Source of the DNA: Mixophyes australis
Lineage: Eukaryota; Chordata; Amphibia; Anura; Limnodynastidae
Length of the DNA stretch: 64,000 bases
NCBI GenBank assembly: GCA_036250195.1
Contig: JAVHZZ010000003.1
Span: 42,381,835 to 42,445,834 of the forward strand
Reading direction: 5' to 3'
In this document: one piece after another, positions 12,121 to 23,640 of the stretch
Layout of the letters: each line of letters begins with the position of its first letter
How positions within the stretch are numbered: position 1 is the stretch's first letter
The notes under the pieces: model-generated
The model's database searches: none
The model's input: the letters and a program-made list of their open reading frames with translations, nothing else
Told to the model about the DNA's origin: nothing
Translations under genes and position numbers: made by a program

Positions 12121-13620
12121 TATCAGCCCAGATTAGTCTATGTTTGGCTGCTCAACTTGATGATAGAACATCACCATTCAAGCTACTAACATCAGGCAGC
12201 CTCTAATAGCGGATAATTCATTTTAGTCCAAAGGCAATACGGAAGGCAGCACGTGAATACTTCTTGCCTTATTTGTGCTAACTCATAAAGAGTTATATTG
12301 CTCAATTTCAGAATTATTAGTTGCACATGGGAATGGTCGAAAATATTTAATTTTTTTGACAATTTGGTACATTTTAAACGATTTGTGGTCTACAATTAAT
12401 TTGCAACGTGAAACATTGAAGATTTCATAGATCATCTGTAGGACTATGACATCCTGCAGACAACTGTTTTGATTGGTTTGTAGCCATGGTGACTGCTGTT
12501 CCCAACTCTTTGGTCAAAAATACGGCACGTGTGTCTAATGTTCGCCAAGCAGGTTTCGGGAACACCTGAAAAAAGGAAGTAAAATCACAAATTAGTTCTG
12601 CAAGAAATTCGGCCAGTCCATGATGTCCCTCGACCCAAATTAAGTTCTGTACTACTAAAGCAATATGGATCTCAGGTAGGCTATATCAAAGGACCATTGG
12701 TCTCTGCGTCCACCATCACAACTCAGGGAGAGCACCAGAAACACATTTGTCTGGCCCACTCACCAGGTTCTGGGCTAAGGGGAAATGAACTGCTACTTGT
12801 GCCTAAAAATATTTCTTGTGCTTTGATGCTTAAGAATACTGAGAGTGCTTTTTCTATTGCTGCCTTTGTATGGAGATCTCCCATTACAACTGGTTTGCTG
12901 ATCTGAGTTGGTCAAGAAAGTCAGAGATTCTCCAGGGAGGCAAAGAATACATCTCTCACCTGCTACCAAGCCTTCATCCGAGTTGAGCAACTCAAACACC
13001 AACAGTGAGTGGAACGTCAATCAACACAGTACACCTCCAGGGTTACTCCGTTAAAATGTTTTCTTAAAAAACTTTGTTTTGTTTGAACTATTAATAAAAG
13101 ATTTGTGAATTAATCAGTTCTGCAGAAATAATACTTTCCCGATACAAAACTCAGCCACAATAGATTTGAAAACCCTGTTAGTCTATTAACAGTAACCTAA
13201 CCCATTTTTATTTTACCTTTGTACTTGTTTGATTTAAATCTTAAGGGGTGAATGAATAAAAAATGATTTTAGAACTTTACCAGGTTAAGTCTGTTTGTGA
13301 TGCACTTCATTGAGGAAAGGAGCCATTCTCAGTCTTCTCTTCTCTATAATATCTTTATCTTCTCCCAGAACCCTCCTGTTTTTAATGACTGACAAAACAA
13401 TAGTATGTGGCATGATGACATGTCTGACATCATCCTGAGGTGGGGTGTGATGTAATTGGGGTATGGTCAGTTCTAGGAAGGATCAGCACAATTTAAATAT
13501 AGATTTAGAAAGTTCACCTTTTTTTTAGTGGATTAGTCTCTATGTTAGTTTTAAGAACTTCAACATTGGAGAATAGTCTTTTGGGAAATGTCGTTTACAT
13601 GGCAGCCTTTTAAGGCAATC
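12121..13620. other. Unassigned DNA
   Basis: Contains a moderately GC-rich part (12450-13020) with short open frames on both strands but no recognisable domain. No RNA gene or repeat identified. Confidence 0.35.
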
Positions 13621-13785
13621 ATCATCGTTGTCATCATCAACATTTATTTATATAGCGCCAGCAGATTCCGTAGCGCTGTACAATTGGGGACAAACATTAA
13701 GAAAACAATTTTGGGTAATACAGGCAGACAGAGAGGTAAGAGGGCCTTACTCGCAAGCTTACAATCTATGGGAATTCTTTACTGA
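13621..13785 (-). mobile_element. SINE/LINE 3' tail fragment
   Basis: Begins with CATCATCATCAACATTTATT and continues ATAGCGCCAGCAGATTCC, GCGCTGTACAATTGGGGAC. On the minus strand this is a ...GCGCTATATAAATAAATGTTGATGATG 3' end of the type shared by the V-SINEs in this window and L2/CR1-like LINEs. Only the last 150 bp or so are present, consistent with 5' truncation. Confidence 0.65.
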
Positions 13786-13930
13786 TTGGGCTTTTAGAAA
13801 ATTACATGGCTTGTGTTGACACAGAATATCAACCTATAGACTTGCTGTTTTGACCTTGTGAGAGCTCTTCAGTGCAGTAAAGGATTTTGTGGTCAACATG
13901 TCTCCCTATATGGGCATCTTAACATATATC

Positions 13931-14097
13931 CAGTGGTCAAAGTGGAAATGTATACAGTGGTATGCCATACTGCCACTTCATCCACTGCCTTCATTGTAAA
14001 ATTATCAAATTCCATTAACTTACATTTTCCATACATTTTCCATACCGTCACTTCTAAATTTTCATACCGCCCGTCTAAATTTCCTTTTTGACCACTG
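13931..14097. mobile_element. hAT-type MITE, CAGTGGTC ends
   Basis: Ends are CAGTGGTCAAAGTGGAAA on the left and, inverted on the right, CAGTGGTCAAAAAGGAAA. The flanks are CATATATC (13923-13930) and CATATACT (14098-14105), a probable 8-bp target duplication with one or two changes, as made by hAT elements. A second, more decayed copy is at 48692. Confidence 0.8.
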
Positions 14098-14105
14098 CAT
14101 ATACT

Positions 14106-14854
14106 GCACATGTAAGCAGAACTTATTAGTGTATAAAAACAATGTCTATATGAAAGTTCATTTTTACTAAGGTCTTATCAAGGATCATGTCCTGTTTTTC
14201 TGACAAATATGAGTGATCATATTATGCGGTGAAAATTTTTTATGAAAAAATATCTATAATTATCAGATTACTAATGACATTCTCAAAATATTTTAAGGCA
14301 GCTGAAAGATTTTGTACCATTTTAAACCAATGGATATTAAGATACTTTACTTTGTATATTTGGGATTTCTTTTTGTCACTTTTGAGTTCCTTATTGGCAC
14401 ATTTCTTTCTGTGTTTATTCTTACGCAGACATATATTTCATTTTTTACAGAAAAATTCAGTGTTCATTTTTTTATTGTTTTACAACATTATTGCACAATG
14501 GCCATTTGGGGGAAGATGGCTCATTGACTTGTTACCAAATTTTACAAAATTCCTGTAAGGCACCTATGAAATGAGAAATATAAAGAAAAAAACCAATACA
14601 AATGAACAAAACACTGAATTTTTCGTAACTAGCTGCCAAAACGTAAGACAGAAAATGTTCTGTGATTCTTGAAAACCTCATCTCTGTCATGCCTAAAATT
14701 GTGTTGCTGAAGATCTGTGATATAACTATTAAAAAGGTGAATGGAAAGTTGACAGGGAAGAGGCATTAGCTCCTCTAATTCTGTTTGAAAAAAGAGCAAA
14801 GTGGAGTGTAGCATGGAACTGTTAGACCCAATAGAGATCCTTGTGGATCAATCA
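14106..14854. other. Unassigned AT-rich DNA
   Basis: A 109-codon plus-strand open frame (14229-14558) encodes a Phe/Leu/Ile-rich product without recognisable motif. Its composition simply mirrors T-rich DNA, so it is not called a gene. Confidence 0.4.
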
Positions 14855-15111
14855 AATACAGCATGGAAGTAAGCATAAGCAAAAATAAGCTTAAGAAGAA
14901 TTAAGCGTAAGTACAGGTAGGCAAGTGGAAAGAAGCGTAAGTGGAAGTAACCGAAAGTGGAAATTATTGTATATGAAAGTAAGCGTAAGTTAAAATAATT
15001 GTAAGGGAAAGTAAGTGGAAGTGGAAGTAAGCATAAATGGAAGTAAGCTTAAGTGAAAGTAAACATAAGGAAAAATAAGCATAAGTGGAAATAAGCGTAA
15101 GTGGAAGTAAG
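14855..15111. repeat. Degenerate 16-bp minisatellite, segment 1
   Basis: Imperfect tandem copies of AAGTGGAAGTAAGCGT and variants (AAGTGGAAATAAGCAT). The array resumes after the retrovirus at 23098 and after the solo LTR at 25103, so all three segments were once continuous. Confidence 0.85.
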
Positions 15112-15953
15112 TATTAAAGTAATTTTATCGTTTTCAAATAAGCATTGCATAGGCGATTGTATTGTGTTTCTAATGCACAAAGGGATTTATTTTAGCAGAT
15201 GTAAATAGTCAACAATTCAATACATTATTATATTATGATACAGTACAGTACAGCCGATACCAAAAGATAAATACATACCGCTTGCGCTATGCTGCGCTAA
15301 CCAGGGGCCCAGTGAACAGTAATTCACCCTTTGCATACTGTGATCAGTGAAGATTGAGGGTGGTGGGGGTGCAGCTATGATTATATATACAGTACAGTGT
15401 TACAGATTGAACAATAGAGATGACGCAGCTTGTTTCTATAGGTCCAGACGTTGGGTGGGTCCAGGGTAAACAGGTCATAGGCTGATTCAATCTAAGGAAT
15501 CCAAAGGTGGGGGTCGTCTCTCCAGGGGATGGGAGCATTTCATAGCCAGCATCATACAAAGATTTATTCCCTAATATCAATAACTAAAGTATGCAATGTG
15601 CGATCTCTTCGCCGACTGCACCGGACAGCTGCTGATGAATAGGGTTTTAATATGATACTAGACATGCCACCTTTCCTATTATCTGAACCATATATATCAC
15701 TGAAGTGCACATATAATCATATTATATAAACTAATAATAAACCAAATACTGTCTGCTCATAAATTACTGTGTAATGGATCCAATATGAATATGAATTACA
15801 TAAATAACTAAATGTTGTCATGCGAGTGTGTGCGTGCGGATTTTACCGCCCGATCGCCGTATGCCACGTGCAGCATGGCATACTGAGTGCAATCGGCCAA
15901 TAAAACAATATCAACCAATATACTTTCGTTCATCCAATTATACGACTTCGACA
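15112..15953 (-). repeat. 3' LTR of the endogenous retrovirus
   Basis: On the minus strand it starts TGTCGAAGTCG at 15953 and ends at 15112. A TATA-like GTATATATAA lies at 15381-15390 and an AATAAA polyadenylation signal at 15186-15191, in the right order and about 195 bp apart. Compared with the other LTR it keeps a 10-bp stretch around 15628-15637 that the other lacks. Confidence 0.92.
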
Positions 15954-15966
15954 GTTCCACCCTTTG
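15954..15966 (-). promoter_or_regulatory. Polypurine tract of the retrovirus
   Basis: Minus strand CAAAGGGTGGAAC directly precedes the U3 start TGTCGAAG of the 3' LTR, the place where plus-strand DNA synthesis is primed in retroviruses. Confidence 0.75.
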
Positions 15967-17990
15967 ATAGTATAATAAACTATTACCTTAAAGATGTTAT
16001 ATGCAGGATCTCAGTACCACGTTTCATTGCTATGTAATGCAAATCCCCCTTGGGGTATGACCACGCTGTTTGTAGATCTAAACAAGTTATCATAAGAGAG
16101 AGTCTTAATCCTCAAAACGATTTCTTCTTTTACTATAGACCGTACATTTCTGGAGCTTGGAGATAACCTTTTGTATGCCCTTCAAGGGTGCAATAAAACA
16201 CTTAATACATTATTCGGAAAGGTACAAGGTACAATAGAACATGTATCAGCTATACAGAATACTCTACTACAGTTCTTCAAGTTTAACAGGTTCATCTGTC
16301 CAACGCAGGTCTTTAAGCTCAGAATACATTTACACACTTCATGTTCATCAATAGCATCATCCTATGTATATCAATAATGTCATATACAACCTCCGTCAGC
16401 TTGCGTTAATATACACACTTCTAATAATGTCATCAGTTCTTTTCATCGACATTTATGGGTGGGTTATTGTCTGTTCGTTCTTTCCAGTCTCCCAATACTC
16501 AGATTTAACAGTGATCGGCTTGTAAACTTTTGGGAGACTCCAGACTAAGGGACCTAGCTGTTGTACTTTTCCCCTAGTGACCTCCCACCCATAATTCGGG
16601 TACCTCAAGAATATTTAGTGGAAAGAAAACTAATCTACTTGATATAATCATTGAGGCACGCCCAGCACTTTGTTTGGTCTAAAACCTTACCCTCCCAAGA
16701 ATGATAATCATTCTCAAGGATGCCTGCTCAAGTATGAATATTACTGGACTGGCATTGCTGGGTGTACCTCTTTTTTTTAACTATGGGGTCAACGTACTTA
16801 CGGACGTAATGCTACTCAGACAATAGCCCCTCGCACTTTCTCCAAGCTCCAAGGTTTCCAAATTTTCCTTTACCCCTGAATTGAATAGAGTAATTGGCTG
16901 GACCGATTATGCTACTAACTTCTCCTTCATCCCCAATACCTCATTATCATTACCTGAACCAGTCTCTGTCACCTGACAATAATTAAAAGAATTGACCGTC
17001 CTGAGAAGAGAATGAAATGAGAGAACACAAAACAGGAAAAACTACAACTTCATTATGGACAACTGTCTTAGCCTTTGGCTCAGGTGCTACTAACAGCATT
17101 CGAGGCCTTCCAGAACAGACTCATGAGTGCCCTTTGTCCCTTCTCTGAGTGTTGGCTCCTCTGCAGTGGGTGGAATGGGCACCAGTGTGTCTCTGCTACC
17201 CTTGAAGCTGTGATGCTGGTAGCCTACACCTGGTACCTGTCTGTCAAATAACCTGAGCCTAAGAAATTTCTGTTCCACAACTTACTCTCCCGATCCAACA
17301 TCCTGACAGTTAGTGTGACTTTTCAGGAAACAGTGTTTTGGACGTTCTCGGTTGCTGTCTCACTATTTACCTTCCCTCTCAAGGTCTAAACTAGTCTCTC
17401 AGTTACAAATTCATCCCAAGAGGGGTCAAGAACATTTCAAAAGCCAACAGGTTAAGGGTCTGCCCAGGAGTGATCTTTTGGTAGCGGGGAAGGACTAGTG
17501 GCCGAAGCTATCAGTCACTTCAATCAAGTTCCAACTCTTATTCTATTCAATTCGTTCTACCGAGTACCACTACTTTATGTTCACACTGGTTTATGGCTAA
17601 TTGAAAGTATGTGATTTGTTACCACTACTCATACATTATACATCTATTATCAATAACATGAATACCCCTATCATCTATTATAACTCTAGGACTATCACAT
17701 TGAATAACAAAAGCTTTGAGTATGACACAGTAATACATCAGACACATTTCAATACACCTTTACCTAGACATATTTCATTGGTACACCACTGTATACTTGA
17801 GGATCCTGCATGGTGGTAATTGGATGATGTGGATTTGTTTTATCTGCAGTAATTCTTCAGGTAACCCAAATCTTCATATATTAACTAATATGTGAATGTG
17901 TGTGTGTGTTCACATTTTAAAACTAAAACAATACAACGAAAAACAAAACAAAACATAGATTTGTTATCTGTCACATAAAACCCTGCTGTC
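15967..17990 (-). pseudogene. Degenerate retroviral 3' region (end of pol and env position)
   Basis: By position this should hold the end of pol and env. No frame stays open beyond about 62 codons and no definite surface, transmembrane or integrase motif is recognised. Some minus-strand pieces look coding-like, for example around 16270-16330 and the 62-codon frame 17090-17278, but they cannot be assigned. The original env may have been lost or have decayed beyond recognition. Confidence 0.35.
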
Positions 17991-17994
17991 TATT

Positions 17995-18275
17995 TGACAG
18001 CTATGTTCGCCCTGGTGTGACAGCCATGTACAGTCGTGTGCGTAAGTGTGGACTTTACTAGCAGCTACTTCAGTTGGTAACTGTGTCACTGTATAAAATC
18101 CTCTATGTAGTGTCCTACTCATGTGCTGGTATTGCTATAAAAAGATTTTTCAGTGAACTCAACATCGCCCCCATGACTAGAAAAATGCTGAAGGCCAATG
18201 TATATCAATCGATTTTCCCTCTGCCAACTCACATGCCCTTCTCAGTACCTCACATTCAGCTACTTGACTAAGTGA
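17995..18275 (-). pseudogene. Retroviral pol remnant, RNase H domain
   Basis: RNase H degrades the RNA strand of the RNA-DNA hybrid in reverse transcription. The minus-strand translation from about 18270 keeps AECEVLRRACELAEGKSIDI, the block around the second catalytic Glu of retroviral RNase H, and downstream LPTEVAASKVHTYAHD, resembling the segment with the conserved late His. Several stop codons lie between them. The block expected to hold the next catalytic Asp reads HWPSAFF, so that Asp is not visible. Gag lies upstream on the same strand, as expected. Reverse transcriptase motifs that should lie at 18300-19580 are not seen. Confidence 0.65.
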
Positions 18276-18818
18276 GAAAGACAAAGTTGTCTATTTCTAT
18301 AACACTTTCTTCAAATACAACAGTATCTAGTACATGTCTGTCTAACAGTGAAAAATATAAAACACGAAAATTCTACATTTTTCTAGGGTTTCACATTATG
18401 TCGTATCTTGTGGTAAAAATTCTACTCCAATGTTCTACACAGAGATGCATATCTGTATACCTAACCTCCAGCAATCTCCTCCTATCCACCCTTTGTGCAT
18501 ACATATAAAGGCACATTTTTCTACAGGAGGCACAAAACACAAAAAAAAAAAAAACAGATATGCATCTACAAAAACATGACTCGTATTTCCTCACACAAAA
18601 AAAAACTTTCTGCTTAAAATCAGCAGTTTCTATACACATGAAAACAAAACCCCTGACTGTTTCTGTAACTCATGTCAATCTAGTATGTGTATCCCTGAAC
18701 TTGTCTTATGTAAAAAAAAATAAAAAAAAATATGTCTTAGCCCCATTGATGAGACTGTGTCTGTTTTTTTATCTCTACCAGAGCAGAGAGAGAAAGAGAG
18801 AGAGAGAGAAAGAGAGAA

Positions 18819-18857
<39 letters not shown>

Positions 18858-19584
18858 AATAAAGATAGAGAGGTACTAGCATAGATATAAAGAATGAGAA
18901 ATAAGAAAGCAATGAATAATAGGAATACATAGATTTGAATACAAACATACATGCAGAAAGGGAGATTTTACAACACAAATGACAGCTGTATTGGACTCTG
19001 GGAAAATGGCTGTATTCCTTTAACTATGATCCCTCCCCCTACTTGACTAGGAGGTCTTAACCGTGCAATCCAGTGTCGTCCGTCATTTGTTCATTAAGAA
19101 CTCGGTATAACATTAACTACATACCTTTTCAATGGACTTTCCTAACTTATGATAGAGAAATGAAAAAATTACTCTTAGTGACTTATATTGTCTCTGAAAT
19201 ACATAAAACGATATTTTGGAGCAAAGAATGTACATACTTCATTTTTGGATAATGATTCTCAGCCAAACAAATTATCATGAGTCACTGCAGCCTGAAACAA
19301 AAGTGTTCAAATGAGCCATTGTTAATTAGTCTTTCAAGAGTAATCTTTCTATTTCTCTATCCCACCCCTGTAAACACTAAGTCTATATTTCTTTTGTCTA
19401 CCTTTATCTGTGAAGAAAAGACAAGATAGTTATCTTTAAACAACAAACAAACCAAACATTCTCATTCTTTACCATTGGCCAGCGATTTAGGAAAGCAAGC
19501 ATGTGACAACATAAAACAAACAAGCAACATCAACAAAGTATACCTTTTAAATCAGTTTTTTTTTCTAACCTTGCACATTAATAC
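18276..19584 (-). other. Retroviral internal region without recognisable protease or reverse transcriptase
   Basis: This interval between gag and the RNase H remnant should encode protease and reverse transcriptase. No YXDD-type or protease DTG-type motif was found on the minus strand. It holds an A/T-rich segment and a GA repeat at 18784-18856, so it may be replaced, deleted or heavily mutated sequence. Confidence 0.4.
18784..18856. repeat. (GA)n / GAAA purine repeat
   Basis: Continuous GAGA with GAAA interruptions on the plus strand; all purines over about 70 bp. Ser/Leu/Phe and Arg/Glu/Lys open frames across it are artefacts. Confidence 0.95.
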
Positions 19585-21138
19585 TTACCACAGATTATTA
19601 TTTGCCTTGCCTGGTCCTAATTTCCTAGCTTTTGCTCTAATATTTTCTTTACAATCTTTCCTCAAATGTCCCTTCTTAAGACAGTTAAAACACTTCAAAG
19701 TTTTCTGTTTCTTTCGTTCCTTATAGTGGTTTTTATAATTCTTAAGTTGTGAATGTAATTTTTCTAGCGCCTGGATACTCAACATCATTAACCTATCATT
19801 CTGTGCTTTTTCCATTTTACATCTATTTTTATCATGTTCTATGGCATGTTCTTTAATGGCATTTACCGTGAGACCTCTCCAATTAGGAAAAGAGGTTTGT
19901 ATCCAAGTCCTTAGATCCTCCCGGAGACCGTCCATTAATACTGCAACAGCTACCTCCCTGTAATGTGGATTTACCTTTATATCTGATATTCCTGTGTACT
20001 TATTCATGGCCGCTAGAGCCCTAGAAAAATAATCAGTTGTAATCTCATTACCTTTTTGTTTGATGGTTAATATTTTGCCCAATTCCATTGTCACTGGAAA
20101 ATATATGGCCAACTCTGTAATTATACGTCCAATATTATCCTGATTGTCATCCTCAGTTAAGGGTTTATCCTTCTACAACCTACAATCCTTAATGAACTTT
20201 TGTATATCAGTATCGAGAGGAAGACAAGCTTTAAACAACACTCGCCAATCTTTATTAGTAGGCTCATGTGCATTACCTAAATGTCTAATAAATTGATGAC
20301 ACTTGGCCAAATCTTTTCTAGGATCAGGGAAATCAGACATAATTGTAAATAGTTCCGTCTTAGTCCATGGAAAATACATTGCTACCTGTTCCATGGGAAC
20401 TACACCATCTCTGTCCGCTTTCCCATTGGGAACTGCTGTTGTGCGGACAGGATATAAGCCTACCAAATCACTATGTTCTGAACTAGTTGCTGGAATCGCT
20501 GTTGCAGTACAATGAATGTCTCCTCCTTTGATAACCTTTACATTATTCTCACCAATTTCAGCCGCTGCCCCTGCTGGTGGAACCATTCCCTTTCCTTGTC
20601 CGTGTATGTTACTGGCATGGGCAATGGCTGAAATGACTGTGGGCACATCTTCTTCCTCTAAAACTTTACTTAAGACATCATACAACTTACTCATTACATT
20701 TTTACCATTTTTGGTATTGGCTGTACCTATCACCTCAATTGTATTTGGCTGTGAGGGCACGCATGCGCTCAGTTCTCCACGCTTTGCAACTTCCATTGTG
20801 CGCACGATTTGCGCCACGCCTACTTCCGCTGAGCACGCGCTCCCTTGCCACGTGTACCCTTCTTGCTGCCACAATTTTAAACAGTCATCATGTTCATTTC
20901 TTGTTTTTGTTGATTTAATCAACCGTACTTTATCTCTAACATTATTTAACACCTCTGAGTCAAGACTATCTATATTTGGGAAAGGTTTCACACACTCCCG
21001 GGTCATCTTGACCCATTTGTCGCAGTATGCCGTTGCATACGCACCGTATTTATTATACATAACATGCTTTGCCGATCCAACCGGCCATTCATTAGGCAGC
21101 ACAACATCAACTGTCTCTAGCGTTTGCTTCGCATCCAT
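19585..21138 (-). pseudogene. gag: Endogenous retroviral gag, disrupted by an in-frame stop
   Basis: Gag builds the retroviral particle and packages the RNA. Two minus-strand segments in the same frame are separated by one TAG at 20173-20175. The first (21138 to 20176, 321 codons from ATG) has a matrix-like start and, near its end, the capsid-like text MYFPWTKTELFTIM and PTNKDWRVLF. The second (20112 to 19588, 175 codons from its first Met) continues capsid and ends in nucleocapsid with one zinc knuckle, CFNCLKKGHLRKDC (C-X2-C-X4-H-X4-C, residues 141-154), after a Lys/Arg-rich stretch. Apart from the stop, the frame is well preserved, in contrast to pol. As it stands no complete Gag can be made. 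Confidence 0.9.
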
Positions 21139-22248
21139 TGTGAAAACAACCTATTTCTCAACGCTACACAGAACCAACTAGAGATTTTACCGGTCTCTTT
21201 AACTGTTCTCCTTTCAAACAGAGCCTATTTGTGGACGGTTTTAACAGGTACGTCCCCTTAAAAATATCAATGCCTTTTCTAGTATGAGTACTTTAACCAC
21301 TGTTAGCAACCGATATCAATCAAGAATATCAGTGGTTGCAGCATATTTCCTCCCACATCTCCCAAGTCGCAATCACGGCTGCACTAAATCAACCATGCGG
21401 TCCGATCGTACTGCTTACGGATACTAACTATCAGTAAACTTTGCGATTACTATTGGGAATGCCGCGAAAACCTGTTATTCTCGCTTCGAGTATGCCATGC
21501 ATACTCTGTGGTGTCTCTTTATCACCTGCTCTTTGTTAGAACAGAACACCACTCACACAAAGGTTTCTTTATATCCTGCTCAGCCCTAGAAAAGAACCTT
21601 TGTTGTCAGGTCACCTTTTTTTACCATGCCCCGTCAGACACACCTGAACTAAAGCGCTATCAATTTTCAACAATTCCCCGCTGCCCTCTCAATACTCAAT
21701 CACGGCCTTACCATGCGGTCGATTCGCACCACTCAAATTTTTTCAGTAAGCGTCGTGATTAGCATTGAGCGCGCGAACAAAAACCTATATTCCGTTACCA
21801 GTATACTTTTGCCTTTATGTATAAATAACATTTACATACACACATATAACCTTTGTTTTCTGTACAGAAAATAAATTTCCCAAACAATGGCACTATCTTT
21901 TCAGAGATTTAACCAAGTGATTACACTATGCATATATAACAGACTATGATCATGACTGTTTACACACGTGGCAACAATACCGGAAGTACACATACTCTAT
22001 GCAATGCAATACCCTTTAAAATGCAAAACGACAATAAAAAGAAACATTTTTCTTTCTTTTCCCTAGATTCAAATTAGCGTTCCTTCAGTCTATGCAACAA
22101 CGGACATTCGGTTTCGCAACACAAAGTGAACCACAGGTCTTGAACACATTGCGTTCTTTTCCGTATGTGACGCGTCCGTCAATCCACCCTTTGTTGAGGA
22201 ACCGAATACCGTAAGCGTTGCATACCTGCCGATAACGTAACTCACCTT
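21139..22248 (-). other. Long 5' leader of the retrovirus
   Basis: About 1.1 kb between the primer-binding site and the gag ATG, long for this class. The leader would hold packaging signals. Two partly similar segments are seen (about 21380-21490 and 21700-21800, both with CATGCGGTC and CGAT), suggesting an internal duplication. No protein is recognised. Confidence 0.5.
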
Positions 22249-22260
22249 CGAGCCCCCAAA
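22249..22260 (-). promoter_or_regulatory. Primer-binding site, tRNA-Pro type
   Basis: Minus strand TTTGGGGGCTCG one base after the 5' LTR. TGGGGGCTCG complements the 3' end of tRNA-Pro; the match is lost after ten bases (continues AAGGTGAG). Confidence 0.75.
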
Positions 22261-22261
22261 T

Positions 22262-23093
22262 TATTAAAGTAATTTTATCGTTTTCAAATAAGCATTGCAT
22301 AGGCGATTGTATTGTGTTTCTAACGCACAAAGGGATTTATTTTATCAGATGTAAATAGTCAACAATTCAATACATTATTATATTATGATACAGTACAGTA
22401 CAGCCAATACCAAAAGATAAATACATACCGCTTGCGCTATGCTGCGCTAACCACGGGCCCAGTGGACAGTAATTCACCCTTTGAATACTGTGATCAGTGA
22501 AGACTGAGGCTGGTGGGGGTGCAGCTATGATTATATATACAGTACAGTGTTACAGAGTGAACAATAGAGATGACATAGCTTGTTTCTATAGGTCCAGACG
22601 TTGGGTGGGTCCAGGGTAAACAGGTCATAGGCTGATTCAATCTAAGGAATCCAAAGGTGGGGGTCGTCTCTCCAGGGGATGGGAGCATTTCATAGCCAGC
22701 ATCATACAAAGGTTTATTCCCTAATATCAATAACTAAAGTATGCAATGTGCGATCTCTTCGCCGATTGCTGCTGATGAATAGGGTTTTAATATGATACTA
22801 GACATGCCACCTTTCCTATTATCTGAACCATATATATCACTGAAGTGCACATATAATCATATTATATAAACTAATAATAAACCAAATACTGTCTGCTCAT
22901 AAATTACTGTGTAATGGATCCAATATGATTATGAATTACATAAATAACTAAATGTTGTCATGCGAGTGTGTGCGTGCGTATATTACCGTGCGATCACCGT
23001 ATGCCACGTGTAGCGTGGCATACTGAGTGCAATCGGCCAATAAAACAATATCAACAAATATACTTTCGTTCATCCAATTATACGACTTCGACA
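22262..23093 (-). repeat. 5' LTR of the endogenous retrovirus
   Basis: Same structure as the 3' LTR; 832 bp against 842 bp. Being upstream of gag on the minus strand, it would have acted as promoter. Its outer end is followed by the TAAG target copy (23094-23097). Confidence 0.92.
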
Positions 23094-23097
23094 TAAG

Positions 23098-23164
23098 CAT
23101 AAGAAAAAATAAGCGCAAGTGGAAAAAGCATAAGTGGAAATAAGCGTAAATGGAAATAAATGTA
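23098..23164. repeat. Degenerate 16-bp minisatellite, segment 2
   Basis: Short continuation of the AAGTGGAAATAAGCGT array between the retrovirus and the solo LTR. Confidence 0.85.
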
Positions 23165-23380
23165 TGTCACGGGCACTAGGAGTCTTTACCCAGGGATCAC
23201 CAGGTGATAGGCTTACCAGAGCAGTATAGGTGGTAATATGGTACTCTGGTAGCAGGGTGATCACGGAACAGGAAATAGCAGATGATGAGATGCTCAGGAA
23301 AGTCTATGACTAGCAGCACTGGTAATATGGAGGTAATAATACACAAGGAACTGTATGGACAAAGGACACGTGAAGGTAGT

Positions 23381-23640
23381 CAGTGGTCTGCGGTAGCAAG
23401 TTGTACCACTGCTATAGTGAGAAGGAATGTCCAACAGAAACGAGGAGGTGATGAGAGTCAGCGGTCTGCGGGTAGCAAGTTGTACCGCTGTCTGAGTGAA
23501 GGAATGGAATCCTAGTGGAGGTATCCGGGGAGTCAGTGGTCTGCGTTAGCAAGTTGTACCACTGCTATGTGAGAGGATACTGGAACAGGTAACACAGGAA
23601 ACAGGGATCAGTGGTCTGCCTCTAGCAAGTTGTACCACTG
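23381..23640. repeat. Four spaced hairpin repeats in the solo LTR
   Basis: Copies at 23381-23411, 23459-23490, 23534-23564 and 23609-23640, at 75-78 bp spacing. Each is CAGTGGT, a 17-18-base loop with TAGCAAGTTGT, then ACCACTG, forming a 7-bp stem. In copy 2 both stem sides have changed (CAGCGGT and ACCGCTG), keeping the pairing. Confidence 0.92.

Larger units (their letters stand above)
15112..23093 (-). mobile_element. Endogenous retrovirus, class I (gamma/epsilon-like), full-length provirus structure
   Basis: Two near-identical LTRs (15112-15953 and 22262-23093) flank 6.3 kb of internal sequence. The 4-bp target duplication TAAG is at 15108-15111 and 23094-23097. LTRs read TGTCGAAG...TTTAATA on the minus strand. 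Directly inside the 5' LTR is TTTGGGGGCTCG, a primer-binding site of the tRNA-Pro type; before the 3' LTR lies a short polypurine tract. Gag with one CCHC knuckle and an RNase H remnant are visible. The single knuckle, tRNA-Pro priming and 4-bp duplication fit class I retroviruses. By eye the LTRs differ by about 21 substitutions in 830 positions plus one 10-bp gap. All coding regions are broken. Confidence 0.93.

Noticed and set aside
14229..14558. 109-codon hydrophobic open frame
   Set aside because: Phe/Leu/Ile composition follows from T-rich DNA; no motif and an overlapping alternative frame of similar quality.
18560..18978. Arg/Glu/Lys and Ser/Leu/Phe open frames
   Set aside because: Translations of the GA repeat at 18784-18856.
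20516..21181. 221-codon plus-strand open frame
   Set aside because: Antisense to the retroviral gag, whose matrix, capsid and zinc-knuckle signals are on the minus strand.
23381..23640. CRISPR-like arrangement: ~31-bp partly palindromic repeats with ~45-bp spacers
   Set aside because: It lies inside an LTR with TG..CA ends and a 5-bp target duplication in a vertebrate-type genome; only four diverged copies and no cas genes.
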